Shown here one piece after another: positions 1 through 10,658 of a stretch of DNA of 64,000 nucleotides. The translations under genes and the position numbers were made by a program. Source of the stretch: Schistocerca nitens. Lineage: Eukaryota; Arthropoda; Insecta; Orthoptera; Acrididae. The notes beneath the pieces are model-generated. The model was not told the DNA's origin. It saw only the letters and a program-made list of their open reading frames with translations, and searched no databases. The stretch lies in contig NC_064616.1 of assembly GCF_023898315.1 (NCBI RefSeq), forward strand, positions 294,724,934-294,788,933, read 5' to 3'. Numbering within the stretch: the stretch's first letter is position 1; each line of letters begins with the position of its first letter.

Positions 1-2
1 CT

Positions 3-2537
3 GTCTCCAACGCCTTTGGCCGCTTTTTCGCGGAGGTTTCAAGCTCCGCCCATTACCATCCTGCCTTCCTTCCCAGGAAAGAGGCAGAAGAGGCTCGGCG
101 ACCTTCCTTCCACTCGCTGAATCTGGAAACTTATAATGCCCCCTTTACTATGCGGGAACTCGAACGTGCGCTTGCACTGTCCCGGTCCTCTGCTCCGGGG
201 CCAGATGCCATTCACGTTCAGATGCTGGCACACCTTTCTCTGGCGGGCAAAAGCTTCCTTCTTCGTACCTACAATCGCGTCTGGACCGAAGGGCAAGTCC
301 CCATGCGTTGGCGTGACGCCGTTGTTGTTCCTATACCCAAACCCGGGAAGGATAGACACCTTCCTTCTAGTTACCGCCCCATTTCTCTTACAAGCTGTGT
401 CTGTAAGGTGATCGAGCGCATGGTTAATGCTCGGTTAGTCTGGATTCTTGAATCTCGACGGCTACTTACTAATGTCCAATGCGGCTTTCGTCGCCGCCGC
501 TCCGCTGTTGACCACCTTGTGACCTTGCCGACATTCATCATGAACAACTTTTTGCGAAGGCGCCAAACGGTAGCCGTGTTCTTCGACTTGGAGAAGGCTT
601 ATGATACCTGTTGGAGAGGAGGTATCCTCCGCACTATGCACAGGTGGGGCCTACGCGGTCGCCTGCCCCTTTTTATTGATTCCTTTTTAACGGATCGAAA
701 GTTTAGGGTACGTGTGGGTTCCGTATTGTCCGACGTCTTCCTCCAGGAGAACGGAGTGCATCAGGGCTCCGTCTTGAGCGTAGCCCTTTTTGCCATCGCG
801 ATCAATCCAATTATGCATTGCATTCCACCTAATGTCTCAGGCTCTCTCTTTGTCGATGACTTCGCGATCTACTGCAGTGCCCAGAGAACATGCCTCCTGG
901 AGCGCTGCCTTCAGCGTTGTCTAGACAGCCTCTACTCATGGAGCGTGGCAAATGGCTTCCGGTTCTCTGAAGAGAAGACGGTTTGTATCAACTTTTGGCG
1001 ATATAAAGCGTTCCTTCCGCCATCCTTACATCTCGGTCCCGTTGTTCTCCCATTCGTGGACACAACTAAGTTTCTAGGGCTCACGTTGGACAGGAAACTG
1101 TGTTGGTCTCCACATGTCTCTTATTTGGCGGCCCGTTGTGCACGTTCCCTTAATGTCCTCAGAGTTCTTAGCGGTTCATCTTGGGGAGCGGATCGCACTG
1201 TCCTGCTTCGCTTGTATCGGTCCATAGTCCGATCGAAGCTGGATTATGGGAGCTTCGTCTACTCGTCCGCTCGGCCATCCCTCTTACGCCGGCTCAACTC
1301 CATCCACCATCGGGGGATACGTCTTGCGACCGGAGCCTTCTACACTAGTCCTGTCGAGAGTCTTTGTGCTGAAGCTGCCAGGTTACCATTGACCTACCGG
1401 CGCGACGTACTGCTGTGTCGGTATGCCTGCCGGCTGTTGTCTATGCCCGACCACCCCTCTTAAAAGTCCTTCTTCGCCGATTCTCTCGACCGTCAGTACG
1501 GATTGTATGTGTCTGCCCTGCTGCCCCCCGGAGTCCGCTTCCGTCGCCTGCTTCGACAATTGGATTTTGCCCTCCCTACCACCTTCAGAGAGGGTGAGAG
1601 CCCGACACCACCTTGGCTCCAGGCTCCGGTTCGTATTTATCTCGACCTCAGCTCACTCCCGAAGGAGGGTACTCCGGCTGCAGTGTATTGCTCACGGTTT
1701 GTCGAACTTCGTGCTCGACTTGCCGGTCACACCTTTATTTACATCGATGGCTCCAAAACTGACGATGGTGTCAGCTGTGCCTTTGTCGTTGGGGCCGCCA
1801 CCTTTAAATACCGGCTCCTCGACCAATGTTCCAGCTTTACGGCCGAGCTTTTTGCTCTCCATCAGGCCGTTCAGTATGCCCGCCGCCACCGCCATTCATC
1901 GTATGTACTCTGCTCTGACTCACTCAGTGCTCTTCAGAGCCTTGGAGCTCCCTATTCGGTCCATCCCTTGATTCAACGGATACAGCAGTCCCTCCATTCT
2001 TTCGCTGATAATGGTGGTTCTGTCAGCTTTCTGTGGGTTCCCGGACATGTAGGAGTGCCTGGGAATGAGGCTGCGGATGCTGCAGCCAAGGCTGCAGCCC
2101 TCCTGCCTCGGCCAGCCTCCCATTGTGTCCCGTCATCTGACGTTCGTGGGGATGTCTGTAAGAGGCTTGTGTCGTTGTGGTGGGATGCTTGGTCATCCCT
2201 CCAAGGAAACAAGCTCCGGGCAGTAAAACCGCTCCCAACTGCTTGGCCAACATCCTCCCGACCATCTCGGCGCGAGGAGGTCCTTCTGACCAGGTTGCGG
2301 ATTGGGCATTGCCGGTTTAGCCACCGCTACCTGCTCTCCGGTGACCCAGCCCCGCAGTGCCCTTGTGGTCAGGCGTTAACAGTGCGCCATGTTTTATTGT
2401 CGTGTCCCCGTTTTAGTCAATTTCGTGTTGTCCTGTCCCTGCCATCTACTTTACCGGATGTTTTAGCTGATGACGCTCGAGCAGCTGCTCGTATTCTGCG
2501 TTTTATAACTTTAACTGGCTTGTCCAAAGACATTTAA
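3..2537 (+). pseudogene. LINE ORF2 (3' part): reverse transcriptase + RNase H, one in-frame stop
   Basis: The frame is open from codon 3 to the stop at 2537 except for one TAA at 1461-1463. The first part carries RT motifs: the SYRPISLTS finger motif, FFDLEKAYDT with the first catalytic Asp, GVHQGSVLS (usually PQG), and FVDDF with the Asp pair. After the stop the same frame encodes an RNase H domain with all four expected acidic residues: YIDGSK, FTAEL, CSDSL and GNEAADAAAK. It ends in a zinc-knuckle-like segment (CPCG, then H and C). The upstream endonuclease part is outside the window. The product would copy LINE RNA into DNA at a nicked target. The TAA falls between the RT and RNase H domains. 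It is most simply a mutation, but it leaves each half intact. Copy 2 has the same domain order but is far more damaged. Confidence 0.85.
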
Positions 2538-2636
2538 CCTTTTTACTTATTTTATCTGCATATTTGTCAGGTCCTTCTGGTGTCCCCCCATCCCCTTGAG
2601 TTTTACCAGATTCCATGTGCTCTCACACCAGTGATT

Positions 2637-2688
2637 GGGCGCTAATGACCTCAGCAGTTGAGCGCCCTTAAACCAAAAAAAAAAAAAA
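2637..2688 (+). other. 3' terminal stem-loop and A-tail of LINE copy 1
   Basis: A perfect 7-bp stem pairs GGGCGCT (2637-2643) with AGCGCCC (2661-2667) around a 17-nt loop. It is followed by TTAAACC and 14 A. The same stem (GGGCGC/GCGCCC) stands at the 3' end of copy 3 near 63799-63829. A conserved 3' hairpin just before the A-tail is a plausible recognition site for the element's own reverse transcriptase. That role is inference. Confidence 0.7.
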
Positions 2689-2748
2689 TTGACGCTGCAT
2701 CACAGACAGGAGCGCCTGCGATGGTGTACTCAGCGACGAACCTGGGTG
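2689..2748 (+). mobile_element. Tc1-1 copy A, middle fragment trapped between two LINEs
   Basis: These 60 bases match the transposase region of Tc1-1 copy C near 59569-59628 (coding for LHHRQERLRWCTQRRTW) with only a few differences. The match resumes at 8564. It is therefore a remnant of one Tc1 element, cut on the left by LINE copy 1 and on the right by LINE copy 2. Confidence 0.85.
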
Positions 2749-3422
2749 CCCCCCCAGGGGGTCCACAACTCTTTTGTGGATACGTACGTAGCGAGCACGG
2801 GACCCCGAGCTAATGTGGCTCTCCTTCGTTTCCGGGCTGCATACCTTCCTTTTCCGCATCCTTCCCTCTCCCCCATCTTCGCCCCTCCTCCCCTCACCTC
2901 TGGCTCTTTCCTTCCCTTTCTCCCCCTCTGGGAGTATGGTTTGTGCCTACGTCCGGAGACGGACGCTCGAAACTGTTACAAATTCCTTGCTTTCTACACT
3001 TGCAAGTCTTCGTCCTTCCTCTGTCCTTCTCTTTTCCTTACCTCTTCTCTTTACCCTTTTCTCCGCTGCGGCGTTTGAGACCTCTCCTTTTTCCTTTCTC
3101 TTTCTTTGTTTTTCCCTTTCTCTTTCTTCCTCCCTGTGCGTGTCGGAAGGCCGACCCACGCATTTTTGTGCGTAGCCGGTGACGGGGTAACGCGTAATTC
3201 CACGCCCCGGGTAGACAGGTAGGACACGTACGTACCCCCTGGTAACGGCCAGGCCCAGGGAGGGGTGATTACCCGAGCTGATACCTTCCGAAAGTGCCGA
3301 TTGGTCCCTCCGCCCGTTTTTCGGGAGGTGTGACCTGAGGTGTGAACAATCACCTAAGGCGGGAGTGCACTGAGAGAGGGCCCCCACAAGGGAGGAGCGC
3401 GCCATCGGAGACGTCGGTAATC

Positions 3423-4747
3423 ATGGGGGATTCTTCCGCAATGGTTTCCTCACCTTCCACTACGTCTGCTCACAAGCGTAAGTTCACTGAGTCTCAGCCA
3501 CAGTCAGTTCTTCCATCGTTGCCACAGTTCCTTGTTGTTTCTCGGTCTGACGCAGGTCACGACTTCTCCACAGTCAACCCTTTCATTATTCAGAAAGGTG
3601 TCGACGCAATTGCAGTTCCTGTAAAGTCTTGTTTCAGATTACGGAATGGCACCTTGTTGTTAGAAACAGTCAGTGCCCTCCAGGCACAAAAATTGCTACG
3701 TACTTCACTGCTCCACACCTTCCCTGTCCGGGTTGAACCGCACCGCACTTTAAATTCCTCGTGGAGTGGTTTATACACGCTCCCTCGATGGATTGTCTGA
3801 CGAAGAAATTCAGCACTACCTGTCTGACCAGGGCATAACGGCTTTTCATAGAGTTATGAAAAGGGTTGACACGAACATCATTCCAACCCGCACTGTCTTG
3901 ACATTTGACAAAGTTCAACTCCCATCGAAAATCAAAGCAGGCTATGAGATAATTTCCGTTCGCCCTTACGTCCCAAACCCTACGCCTTGCTATCAGTGTC
4001 AGCGGTTGAATCACACCAGCCAGTCCTGTTCCAATCTGGCCAAATGTGTTACGTGTGGCAAGGATGCCCATGAGGGTGCTTGTCCACCGCCATCCCCTCG
4101 CTGCATCAACTGTATGGGTGACCACGCTGCTTTCTCTCGTGATTGCCCCGTTTTTAAGGACGAAAAGCTCATCCAGGAAATCAGAGTGAAGGAAAAGGTG
4201 TCGACCTTTGCTGCTCGAAAATTATTCGCCAGTCGACAGCCCACCGTGGCTCAGACAGGAAAATACAGCACTGTCCTTTAGTACCACGGTCGTCAGATCG
4301 GCCAGCGCAAAGATCGCCCGTTCAACCTCACCACTTTCGCCTGCCCGCTCTATGGCTCACCCTTCATCGGGTTCTGCTAAATCTCGAGCCCAAAAGTCAG
4401 ACACCAAGACTTCGAAAAAAGAGCATACTCGTGAAGAGTTTTTACGTACCCCAACTTCACAACCATCGGTTCCTCCTCCTTCTAAACATCATATTTCCAA
4501 GAAGGCTACAAAGAAACCCAGTTCATCTCCTTCTCCGCCAAGGCGTGTCCCATCTACAGCACCACCTGGCGGAAATCGCCCTCGGCCGTCTTCTGTGTCG
4601 CCGAGGCGCACTGCTGGCGGCCGATCAACCGGCCGATCGCTGGTGGCAGGAGCTGCTCCTGAACAACCTATGGATCAGGATCTTCTGCCTTCGGCTGAAC
4701 GCCATTCCATGCTGTCGGTCGCAAGCTCTGAGCAGTCGTTGAGTTGA
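3423..4747 (+). pseudogene. LINE copy 2 ORF1: gag-like nucleic-acid-binding protein, frameshifted
   Basis: The likely start is the ATG at 3423 (MGDSSAMVSS). Reading continues in three successive frames: to about 3775, then 3766-4281, then about 4208-4747, implying two frameshifts. The central part has three CCHC-like zinc knuckles: CYQC..H..C, CVTC..H..C and CINC..H..C. These are typical of the ORF1 protein that coats I-group LINE RNA. The C-terminal third is Ser/Pro/Arg-rich and probably disordered. ORF2 begins 40 bp downstream at 4787. The domain assignment comes from the knuckles and position. The N-terminal part is not recognisable otherwise. Confidence 0.75.
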
Positions 4748-4786
4748 CAGCAACTTCGGTCACATTCCTCCATTTTCTGTCACCCT

Positions 4787-7700
4787 ATGTCCATTATCCA
4801 CTGGAATATCCGCTGCATTCGAGCCAATCGGGATGAATTGTCGATCCTGTTACGATCCTACTCGCCGGTCATCTTCTGTCTTCAGGAAACAAAGCTGCGT
4901 CCCCATGACCACTTTGTTCTCCCTCATTTTCAGTCCATCCGATATGATCTCCCCTCTGTTGAAGGCACTCCAGCACATGAAGGACTCGTGATTCTTCTCC
5001 ATGATACTCTCCATTATCACCCAATTCACTTAAACACTTCCTTCCAAGCTGTCGCCGTCCGTCTTTCCCTTTCCGGATACACGTTCTCTCTTTGTACTGT
5101 ACACATTCCATCGTCCACACCAATGGCACGAGCTGATCTCCTTCATCTTCTTGGTCAGCTTCCACCCCTCCCTATTTGCTGTTTGGGGACTTCAATGCCC
5201 ACCACCCGTTTTGGGGATCTCCACATCCTTGTCCACGTGGCTCACTATTGCTAGACGTCTTCCACCAAGCGGATCTAGTTTGCCTCAATACTGGGGTCCC
5301 CACATTTTTGTCTGCCTCCACGACAAATTTATCTCATTTGGACCTTGCGGTCGGTACTGTTCCGCTAGCTCGGCGCTTCGAATGGTTCGCCCTTGAAGAT
5401 ACACACTCGAGTGACCACTTTCCATGTGTCGTTAGACTGCAGCCTCAACTGCCATATATGCGCCCGCGACGCTGGAAGTTTGCCCAAGCCGACTGGACAC
5501 TTTTTTCGTCTCTAGCGACATTCGATGACCGTCACTTTCCCAGCGTCGACGATGAGGTCACACATATTACCGACGTTATTCTTACAGCTGCGGAACGTTC
5601 AATACCACGCACCTCCGAAATGCCCCGGCGCCCCCCAGTTCCTTGGTGGAACGAGGCATGCCGTGACGCAATACGTGAGCGGCGACGTGCTCTTCGCGTT
5701 TTCCGCCACCATCTTACTTTGGCCAACGACGGTTCTCAGGCGTGCCTAGTTTCTCCCCGGCCTCTGGGCTCACTGTCGCGCATGACACATTAGTGGACCC
5801 GTCGCAATTTCTAACTCGTTGGGTCAGCACTTTGCTGAGATTTCGAGCTCTTCAAATTACCCGCCAGCGTTTCTCCCGAAGAAACGTGCAGCGGAAGTGC
5901 GACATCTTGCTTTCTCCTCTCAAAATCGCGAAAGCTACAATACTGTTTTCTCCATGCGGGAACTCCAACATGCACTCTCTTCTTCTCGCTCCTCCGCCCC
6001 AGGACCGGATGGTATCCACGTCCAAATGCTGCTGCATTTCCCAACCCATAGTCTGCGTTACCTTCTTCGCCTTTATAATCGAATTTGGACCGACAGTACT
6101 TTTCCCAGACGATGGCGGGAAGCTATCGTCGTTCCTGTTCCGAACCCTGGAAAGGACAAACATCTCCCCTCTAGCTATCGCCCTATTTCTCTCACGAGTA
6201 GTGTCTGTAAGGTTTTGGAGCGTATGGTGAATTACCGTTTAGCTTGGTGGCTGGAATCCCGCAGTCTTTTAACACCTGCCCAATACGGATTCCGAAAGCA
6301 TCGTTCTGCAGTTGACCATCTTGTTGCTCTCTCCACTTATATCATGAACAATTTTCTCCGGAAACGCCAAACGGTAGCAATATTTTTTGATCTGGAAAGA
6401 GCATACGATACCTGTTGGAGGACAGGCATCCTCCGCACACTGTTCTCTTGGGGCTTTCGTGGTCGACTGCCCCTTTTTCTTCGCGAATTTATGGCAGAGC
6501 GCACATTTAGGGTGCGGGTGAACACTACTCTCTCCCGTACCTTCTCCCAAGAAAACGGGGTACCCCAGGGCTCCGTGCTGAGTGTGGTACTGTTTGCCAT
6601 TGCCATAAATCCAATTATGGATTGTCTCCTTCCTGATGTCTCGGGTTCCCTCTTTGTGGACGATTTTGCGATCTGCTACAGCTCTCAACGGACCAGCCTT
6701 CTTGAACGACGTCTTCAAGGATGTCTCGATCGCCTCCACTCTTGGAGCATCGAAACCGGCTTCCGTTTTTCTCCCAGTAAGACCGTTTGTGTTAATTTTT
6801 GGAGACGTAAGGAGTTTTTTCCACCCTCCTTCCATCTAGGACCTGTCAACCTTCCGTTTTCAGATGTCGCTAAATTCTTGGGTCTTATGTTTGACAGAAA
6901 ACTGTGCTGGTCCTCCCACGTTTCCTATCTTTCGGCTCGCTGTCTGCGATCCCTAACACCCTCCGTGTTCTGAATGGTACCTCCTGGGGAGCGGACCGAG
7001 TGGTCCTTCTCCGCCTCTATCGCGCCTTAGTGCGCTCGAAATTGGACTATGGAGGCATAAGTCTACTCCTCTGCGCGGCCGTCTATTCTTCGGCGTCTTG
7101 ACTCTATCCACCACCATGAATTACGTTTAGTGTCAGGAGCTTTTTACACCAGCCCTGTGGAAAGCCTTTATGCTGAGGACCGATGACCGTAGCAGTCTGG
7201 TCCCTTTAATCCCACCTTTATGCTGAGACTGCTGAACCTCCGCTGTCCAATCGGCGAGCAGTCCTTCTGAGTCGTCTTCCATGCCTGCTAATCCAGCCCA
7301 TGACATTTTTTTCGACGCCTCCTTTGATGTATGGTTTGTAGGCCGCCCCTCCTCCCTACTACCACCGGGAGTCCGCTTCCGTCAACTGCTCCATGCTCTT
7401 TCCTTCCGCTTTCCTAAAACCTTCTTGACAACTTGGGGTACAGCACAGCCTTGGCTCCGTCCCCGGATCTGCCTGCTCCGTGACCTTTGTCGATTTCCCA
7501 AGGATGGTACCCCTTCACTTGTTTATCGTCGGGCATTTGCTGCTCTATGTGCACAAATGACGGAAGCCACATTTATTTACACCGATGGCTCGAAAACATC
7601 GTTAGGTGTAGGGAGTGCCTATATTGTTGGCGACACCCCAAATCACTTTCGGCTTCCCGACCAGTGTTCGGTTTATACTGCGGAGCTTTACGCTGTTCTC

Positions 7701-8398
7701 CAGGCTGTCACTACATCCGCCGCCATCAGCGGATACAGTACGTTATCTGCTCGGATTCTCTCAGCTCTCTCCTCAGTCTCCAAGCTCTTTACCCTGTGCA
7801 CCCTCTGGTCCACCGGATTCAGGACTGTCTGCGCTTGCTCCACCTGGGGGGCGTCTCGGTGTCGTTCCTCTGGCTCCCGGGACACGTTGGTATCTGTGGA
7901 AATGAGGTGGCCGATATAGCAGCCAAGGCTGCCGTCTCTCTTCTTCGGCCAGCTATTCAATCGATTCCCTTCGCCGATCTACGGAGCGTTTTATGTCGTC
8001 GTGTTGTTAAATTATGGCACGCGCATTGGTCTACACTTCCCCATAATAAATTGCGGGACGTGAAAGCTCTTCCTTGTGCTTGGATCTCTTCCTTGTGCCT
8101 TGGATCTCTTCCTCCCCTAACGCGTCGTCGGGAGGAGATAATTTTAACTAGACTCCGGATAGGGCACTGTCTTTTTAGCCATCGACATCTTATAAGCGGC
8201 GATCCTCCCCCACGCTGTCCCCACTGCTCTCAGCTGTGGACGGTAAGACACCTTTTAATTGAGTGCCCCTATTTTACTCTGTTACGCGCCCGACTACAGC
8301 TGCCGCCTGATATATCGTCGATTTTAGCAGATGACACGCGCTCAGCCGATCGCGTTCTCGAGTTCATTAGTGCCAGTGAAATGACGTCAGTCATTTGA
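4787..8398 (+). pseudogene. LINE copy 2 ORF2: endonuclease + RT + RNase H, multiply frameshifted
   Basis: The APE-like endonuclease starts MSIIHWNIRCIRAN and shows FCLQETKL, then (frameshift near 5180) LFGDFNAHHPFWG, LSHLDLAVGT and HSSDHFPC. These are the catalytic landmarks of LINE endonucleases. A region near 5745-5820 looks deleted relative to a complete element. The RT domain (5819-6973) has SYRPISLTS, FFDLERAYDT, GVPQGSVLS and FVDDF, all intact. It then breaks near 6960 and again through 7281. RNase H (about 7550-7960) retains IYTDGSK, a TAEL-type Glu motif, CSDSL and GNEVADIAAK in shifted frames, followed by CPHC..H..C. At least four frameshifts make it non-functional. Confidence 0.8.
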
Positions 8399-8563
8399 AG
8401 CTTTTTTTGGGGACAACCGACCCCTTTCTGTAGTGGATTTTTAAGCCTTCCTTCTGCTTTTAGTTTCTCCAATTTTATGACTTTCGTTCCCATTGCTGCT
8501 GGTTTCCATTTTCGGTTTTTTACTGTTTCCTAAGTCACGGACCGGGCGCTAATGACCATAGCA

Positions 8564-9292
8564 GTGCACGAATGGCAAAAGGTCATTTTTTTCGGATGAA
8601 TCCAGGTTCTGTTTACAGCATCATGATGGTCGCATCCGTGTTTGGCGTCACCGCGGTGAACGCACATTGGAAGCGTGTATTCGTCATCGCCGTACTGGAG
8701 TATCACCCGGCGTGATGGTATGGTGTGCCATTGGTTACACGTCTCGGTCACCTCTTGTTCGCATTGACGGCAATTCGAACAGTGGACGTTACATTTCAGA
8801 TGTGTTATGACCCGTGGCTCTAACCTTCATTCGATCCCTGCGAAACCCTACATTTCAGCAGGATAATGCACGACCGCAAGTTGCAGGTCCTGTAGGGGCC
8901 TTTCTGGATACAGAAAATGTTCGACTGCTGCCCTGGCCAGCACATTCTCCAGATCTCTCACCAATTGAAAACGTCTGGTCAATGGTGGCCGAGCAACTGG
9001 CTCGTCACAATAAGCCAGTAACTACTATTGATGAACTGTGGTATCGTGTTGAATCTGCATGGGCAGCTGTACCTGTACACGCCATCCAAGCTCTGACTCA
9101 ATGCCCAGGCGTATCAAGGGCGTTATTACGGCCAGAGGTGGTTGTTCTGGGTACTGATTTCTCAGGATCTATGCTCCCAAATTGCGTGAAAATGTAATAA
9201 CATGTCAGTTCTAGTATAAAGTATTTGTCCAATGAATACCCATTGATCATCTGCATTTCTTCTTGGTGTAGCAATTTTAATGGCCAGTAGTG
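8564..9292 (+). mobile_element. Tc1-1 copy A, 3' part with terminal inverted repeat
   Basis: Tc1-1 transposase sequence resumes at GTGCACGAATGG and runs to the right terminal repeat at about 9266-9292 (GTGTAGCAATTTTAATGGCC...). The expected flanking TA reads CA, a probable mutation. It contains a degenerate transposase 3' half. There is a T-run one base longer than in copy C near 8586 (frameshift), then an open stretch at 8814-9197 with FQQDNARPQ and PIENVWS, which hold the second Asp and the Glu of the DDE triad. With the 2689-2748 fragment it forms one element interrupted by LINE copy 2. Confidence 0.85.
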
Positions 9293-9970
9293 CATTTTCC
9301 TAGTGGTTTACAGTTCAATACTTCCTTTGTTCGTCTTATTTCTGGCCATCTACAGATACGTTCTTGCGTTTTGCTCTTTTATTTTATTAACTAGTTCACT
9401 GAATAAACTCATAACTCAACTCTGATGTCTTCATTCGTTAGGATTCCTCAGAATGCAACCTTTCGTGTTAGCTCATAAATATGATTTGTGTGGCATTGCT
9501 TTTGTTTATTGCCTTGCTTAGGTAATGTCCACGACACTATGGTGTGTTCAAAAACAGGAGTAGCAATTACATGATAAAATTGAATTTCTTTTCTTTCCGC
9601 ATTTCGTTGACTAGTATTGCGTGTATTGTACCATATATTGATATTTATTCAACTTATACTTTCGTGTTATTTTTAACCAGGTACCTTATCCAACGAACGA
9701 AATTAAAATGCGAAATTTGTTCTAATACGTGACCATTTAGCAGTATTTTGGAATACACAGGGTCATTGCAGAGTCCTATATCAGACTTTTCAAAATTAGT
9801 ATTTAAATTGTAGTCCTTATACATCTGATCTAGGCAGTACAGGGTGAACCAGAACTCCAGCGACAAACTTGGAGATACTTATGTTGTAGTTCCAGTTTTC
9901 TCTCTATCCGTGTTTATTGTGATTCCTGAAATCGGCTTTTAATAGCTTGAATTGAGGACGTCGGGCATCC
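9293..9970. other. Anonymous AT-rich stretch with a repeat start at 9839
   Basis: I see no gene here. At about 9839 the motif ACAGGGTGAACCAGAACTCC opens a segment resembling one at 34618, so a degraded interspersed repeat begins there. The rest shows no recognisable coding or structural signal. Confidence 0.4.
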
Positions 9971-9982
9971 TTCTATATCGAA

Positions 9983-10301
9983 GCAAACTCAGGCGCCGTC
10001 AAACTGGCCTCGGAAGGCCCAACGTTACCAACCGACCGTCGTGTCATCCTCAGCGAATAGGCGTCATTGGATGCGGATATGGAAGGGCATGTGGTCAGCA
10101 TACTACTCTCCCGGCCGTTGTCAGCTACTTCCGAATAGAGTAGCTCTTCAATTGGCCTCATAACGGCTGAGGGTAGCCCGCTTGCCAACAGCGCTTGGCA
10201 GAGTCGACGGTCACCCATCCAAGTGTTTAGCAAAGCCCGACAGCACTTAGTTTCGGTGATCTGGCGGAAACCGGCGTTACACTGTGGCAAAACCGTTGGC
10301 G
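9983..10301 (-). repeat. 5S rRNA-derived SINE (antisense copy)
   Basis: Read on the minus strand, the first roughly 115 bases resemble eukaryotic 5S rRNA. They include GATCACCGAAACTAAG (box A region) and CTTGGATGGGTGACCG (box C region), the internal RNA polymerase III promoter. A tail of about 200 bp follows that is shared with the copy at 57536-57855. Imperfect 12-bp target duplications flank it: TTCTATATCGAA (9971-9982) and TTCTGTATCGAA (10302-10313). A true 5S gene is unlikely because of the divergence, the tail and the duplications. Confidence 0.85.
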
Positions 10302-10446
10302 TTCTGTATCGAAAATGCCCCATATAATATGTCGATTGGCCAGTTCAAATTTTTCTCGTATCGTGTAAAACGAACTTGTTTTCATATTGAACTCAATCTT
10401 TTCCTTTGATTTGTCATATCACATTAATATTACAGGATCTTCCTTT

Positions 10447-10647
10447 GCCGCGCGGGATTAGCCGAGCGGTCTCGGGCGCTGCAGTCATGGACTGTACGGC
10501 TGGTCCCGGCGGAGGTTCGAGTCCTCCATCGGCCATGGGTGTATGTGTTTGTTCTTGGGATAATTTAGGTTAAGTAGTGTGTAAGCTTAGGGACTGATGA
10601 CCTTATCACTTAAGTCGCATAGGATATCACACACGTTTGAACAATTT
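10447..10647 (+). repeat. tRNA-derived SINE-B
   Basis: The head GGATTAGCCGAGCGGTCT... GGTTCGAGTCC is a class II tRNA-like (Leu/Ser type) sequence with A and B boxes. The tail contains TAATTTAGGTTAAGTAG and GACTGATGACC and ends in CACACACGTTTGAAC. An 11-bp target duplication with one mismatch flanks it (GATCTTCCTTT 10436-10446, GATCGTCCTTT 10648-10658). The tail core is related to that of SINE-A. Confidence 0.88.
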
Positions 10648-10658
10648 GATCGTCCTTT

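Larger units (their letters stand above)
1..2688 (+). mobile_element. I-group non-LTR retrotransposon, copy 1 (5' part outside window)
   Basis: The element runs from the left edge to an A-run of 14 at 2675-2688. It contains a reverse transcriptase and RNase H reading frame, a roughly 100-bp 3' untranslated tail and a terminal stem-loop. Immediately after the A-run (2689) the sequence is internal Tc1-1 transposon sequence, so this LINE sits inside a Tc1 element whose 5' half lies left of the window. The combination of RT, RNase H and a C-terminal zinc knuckle is typical of the I/R1 side of the LINE tree. The clade name is my recollection and was not tested by phylogeny. The copy is well preserved, which suggests recent activity. 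Confidence 0.85.
2749..8563 (+). mobile_element. I-group non-LTR retrotransposon, copy 2 (nearly full length)
   Basis: This copy starts with a C-run and GGGGGTCC-type 5' end inside Tc1-1 copy A and stops at GCAG (8560-8563), where Tc1 sequence resumes. It holds a roughly 670-bp 5' untranslated region with a long pyrimidine-rich stretch (about 2826-3160), a gag-like ORF1 and an EN-RT-RNase H ORF2. The 3' end is odd. It has the left stem arm GGGCGCT (8544-8550) but lacks the right arm and the A-tail seen in copies 1 and 3. No target duplication longer than the shared GTG is visible. Either the end was lost later or the insertion was aberrant. Both ORFs contain several frameshifts, so the copy is dead. 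Confidence 0.85.

Noticed and set aside
2689..3405. Open frames of 63-152 codons on both strands
   Set aside because: They lie in the 5' untranslated region of LINE copy 2; low-complexity pyrimidine sequence keeps frames open.
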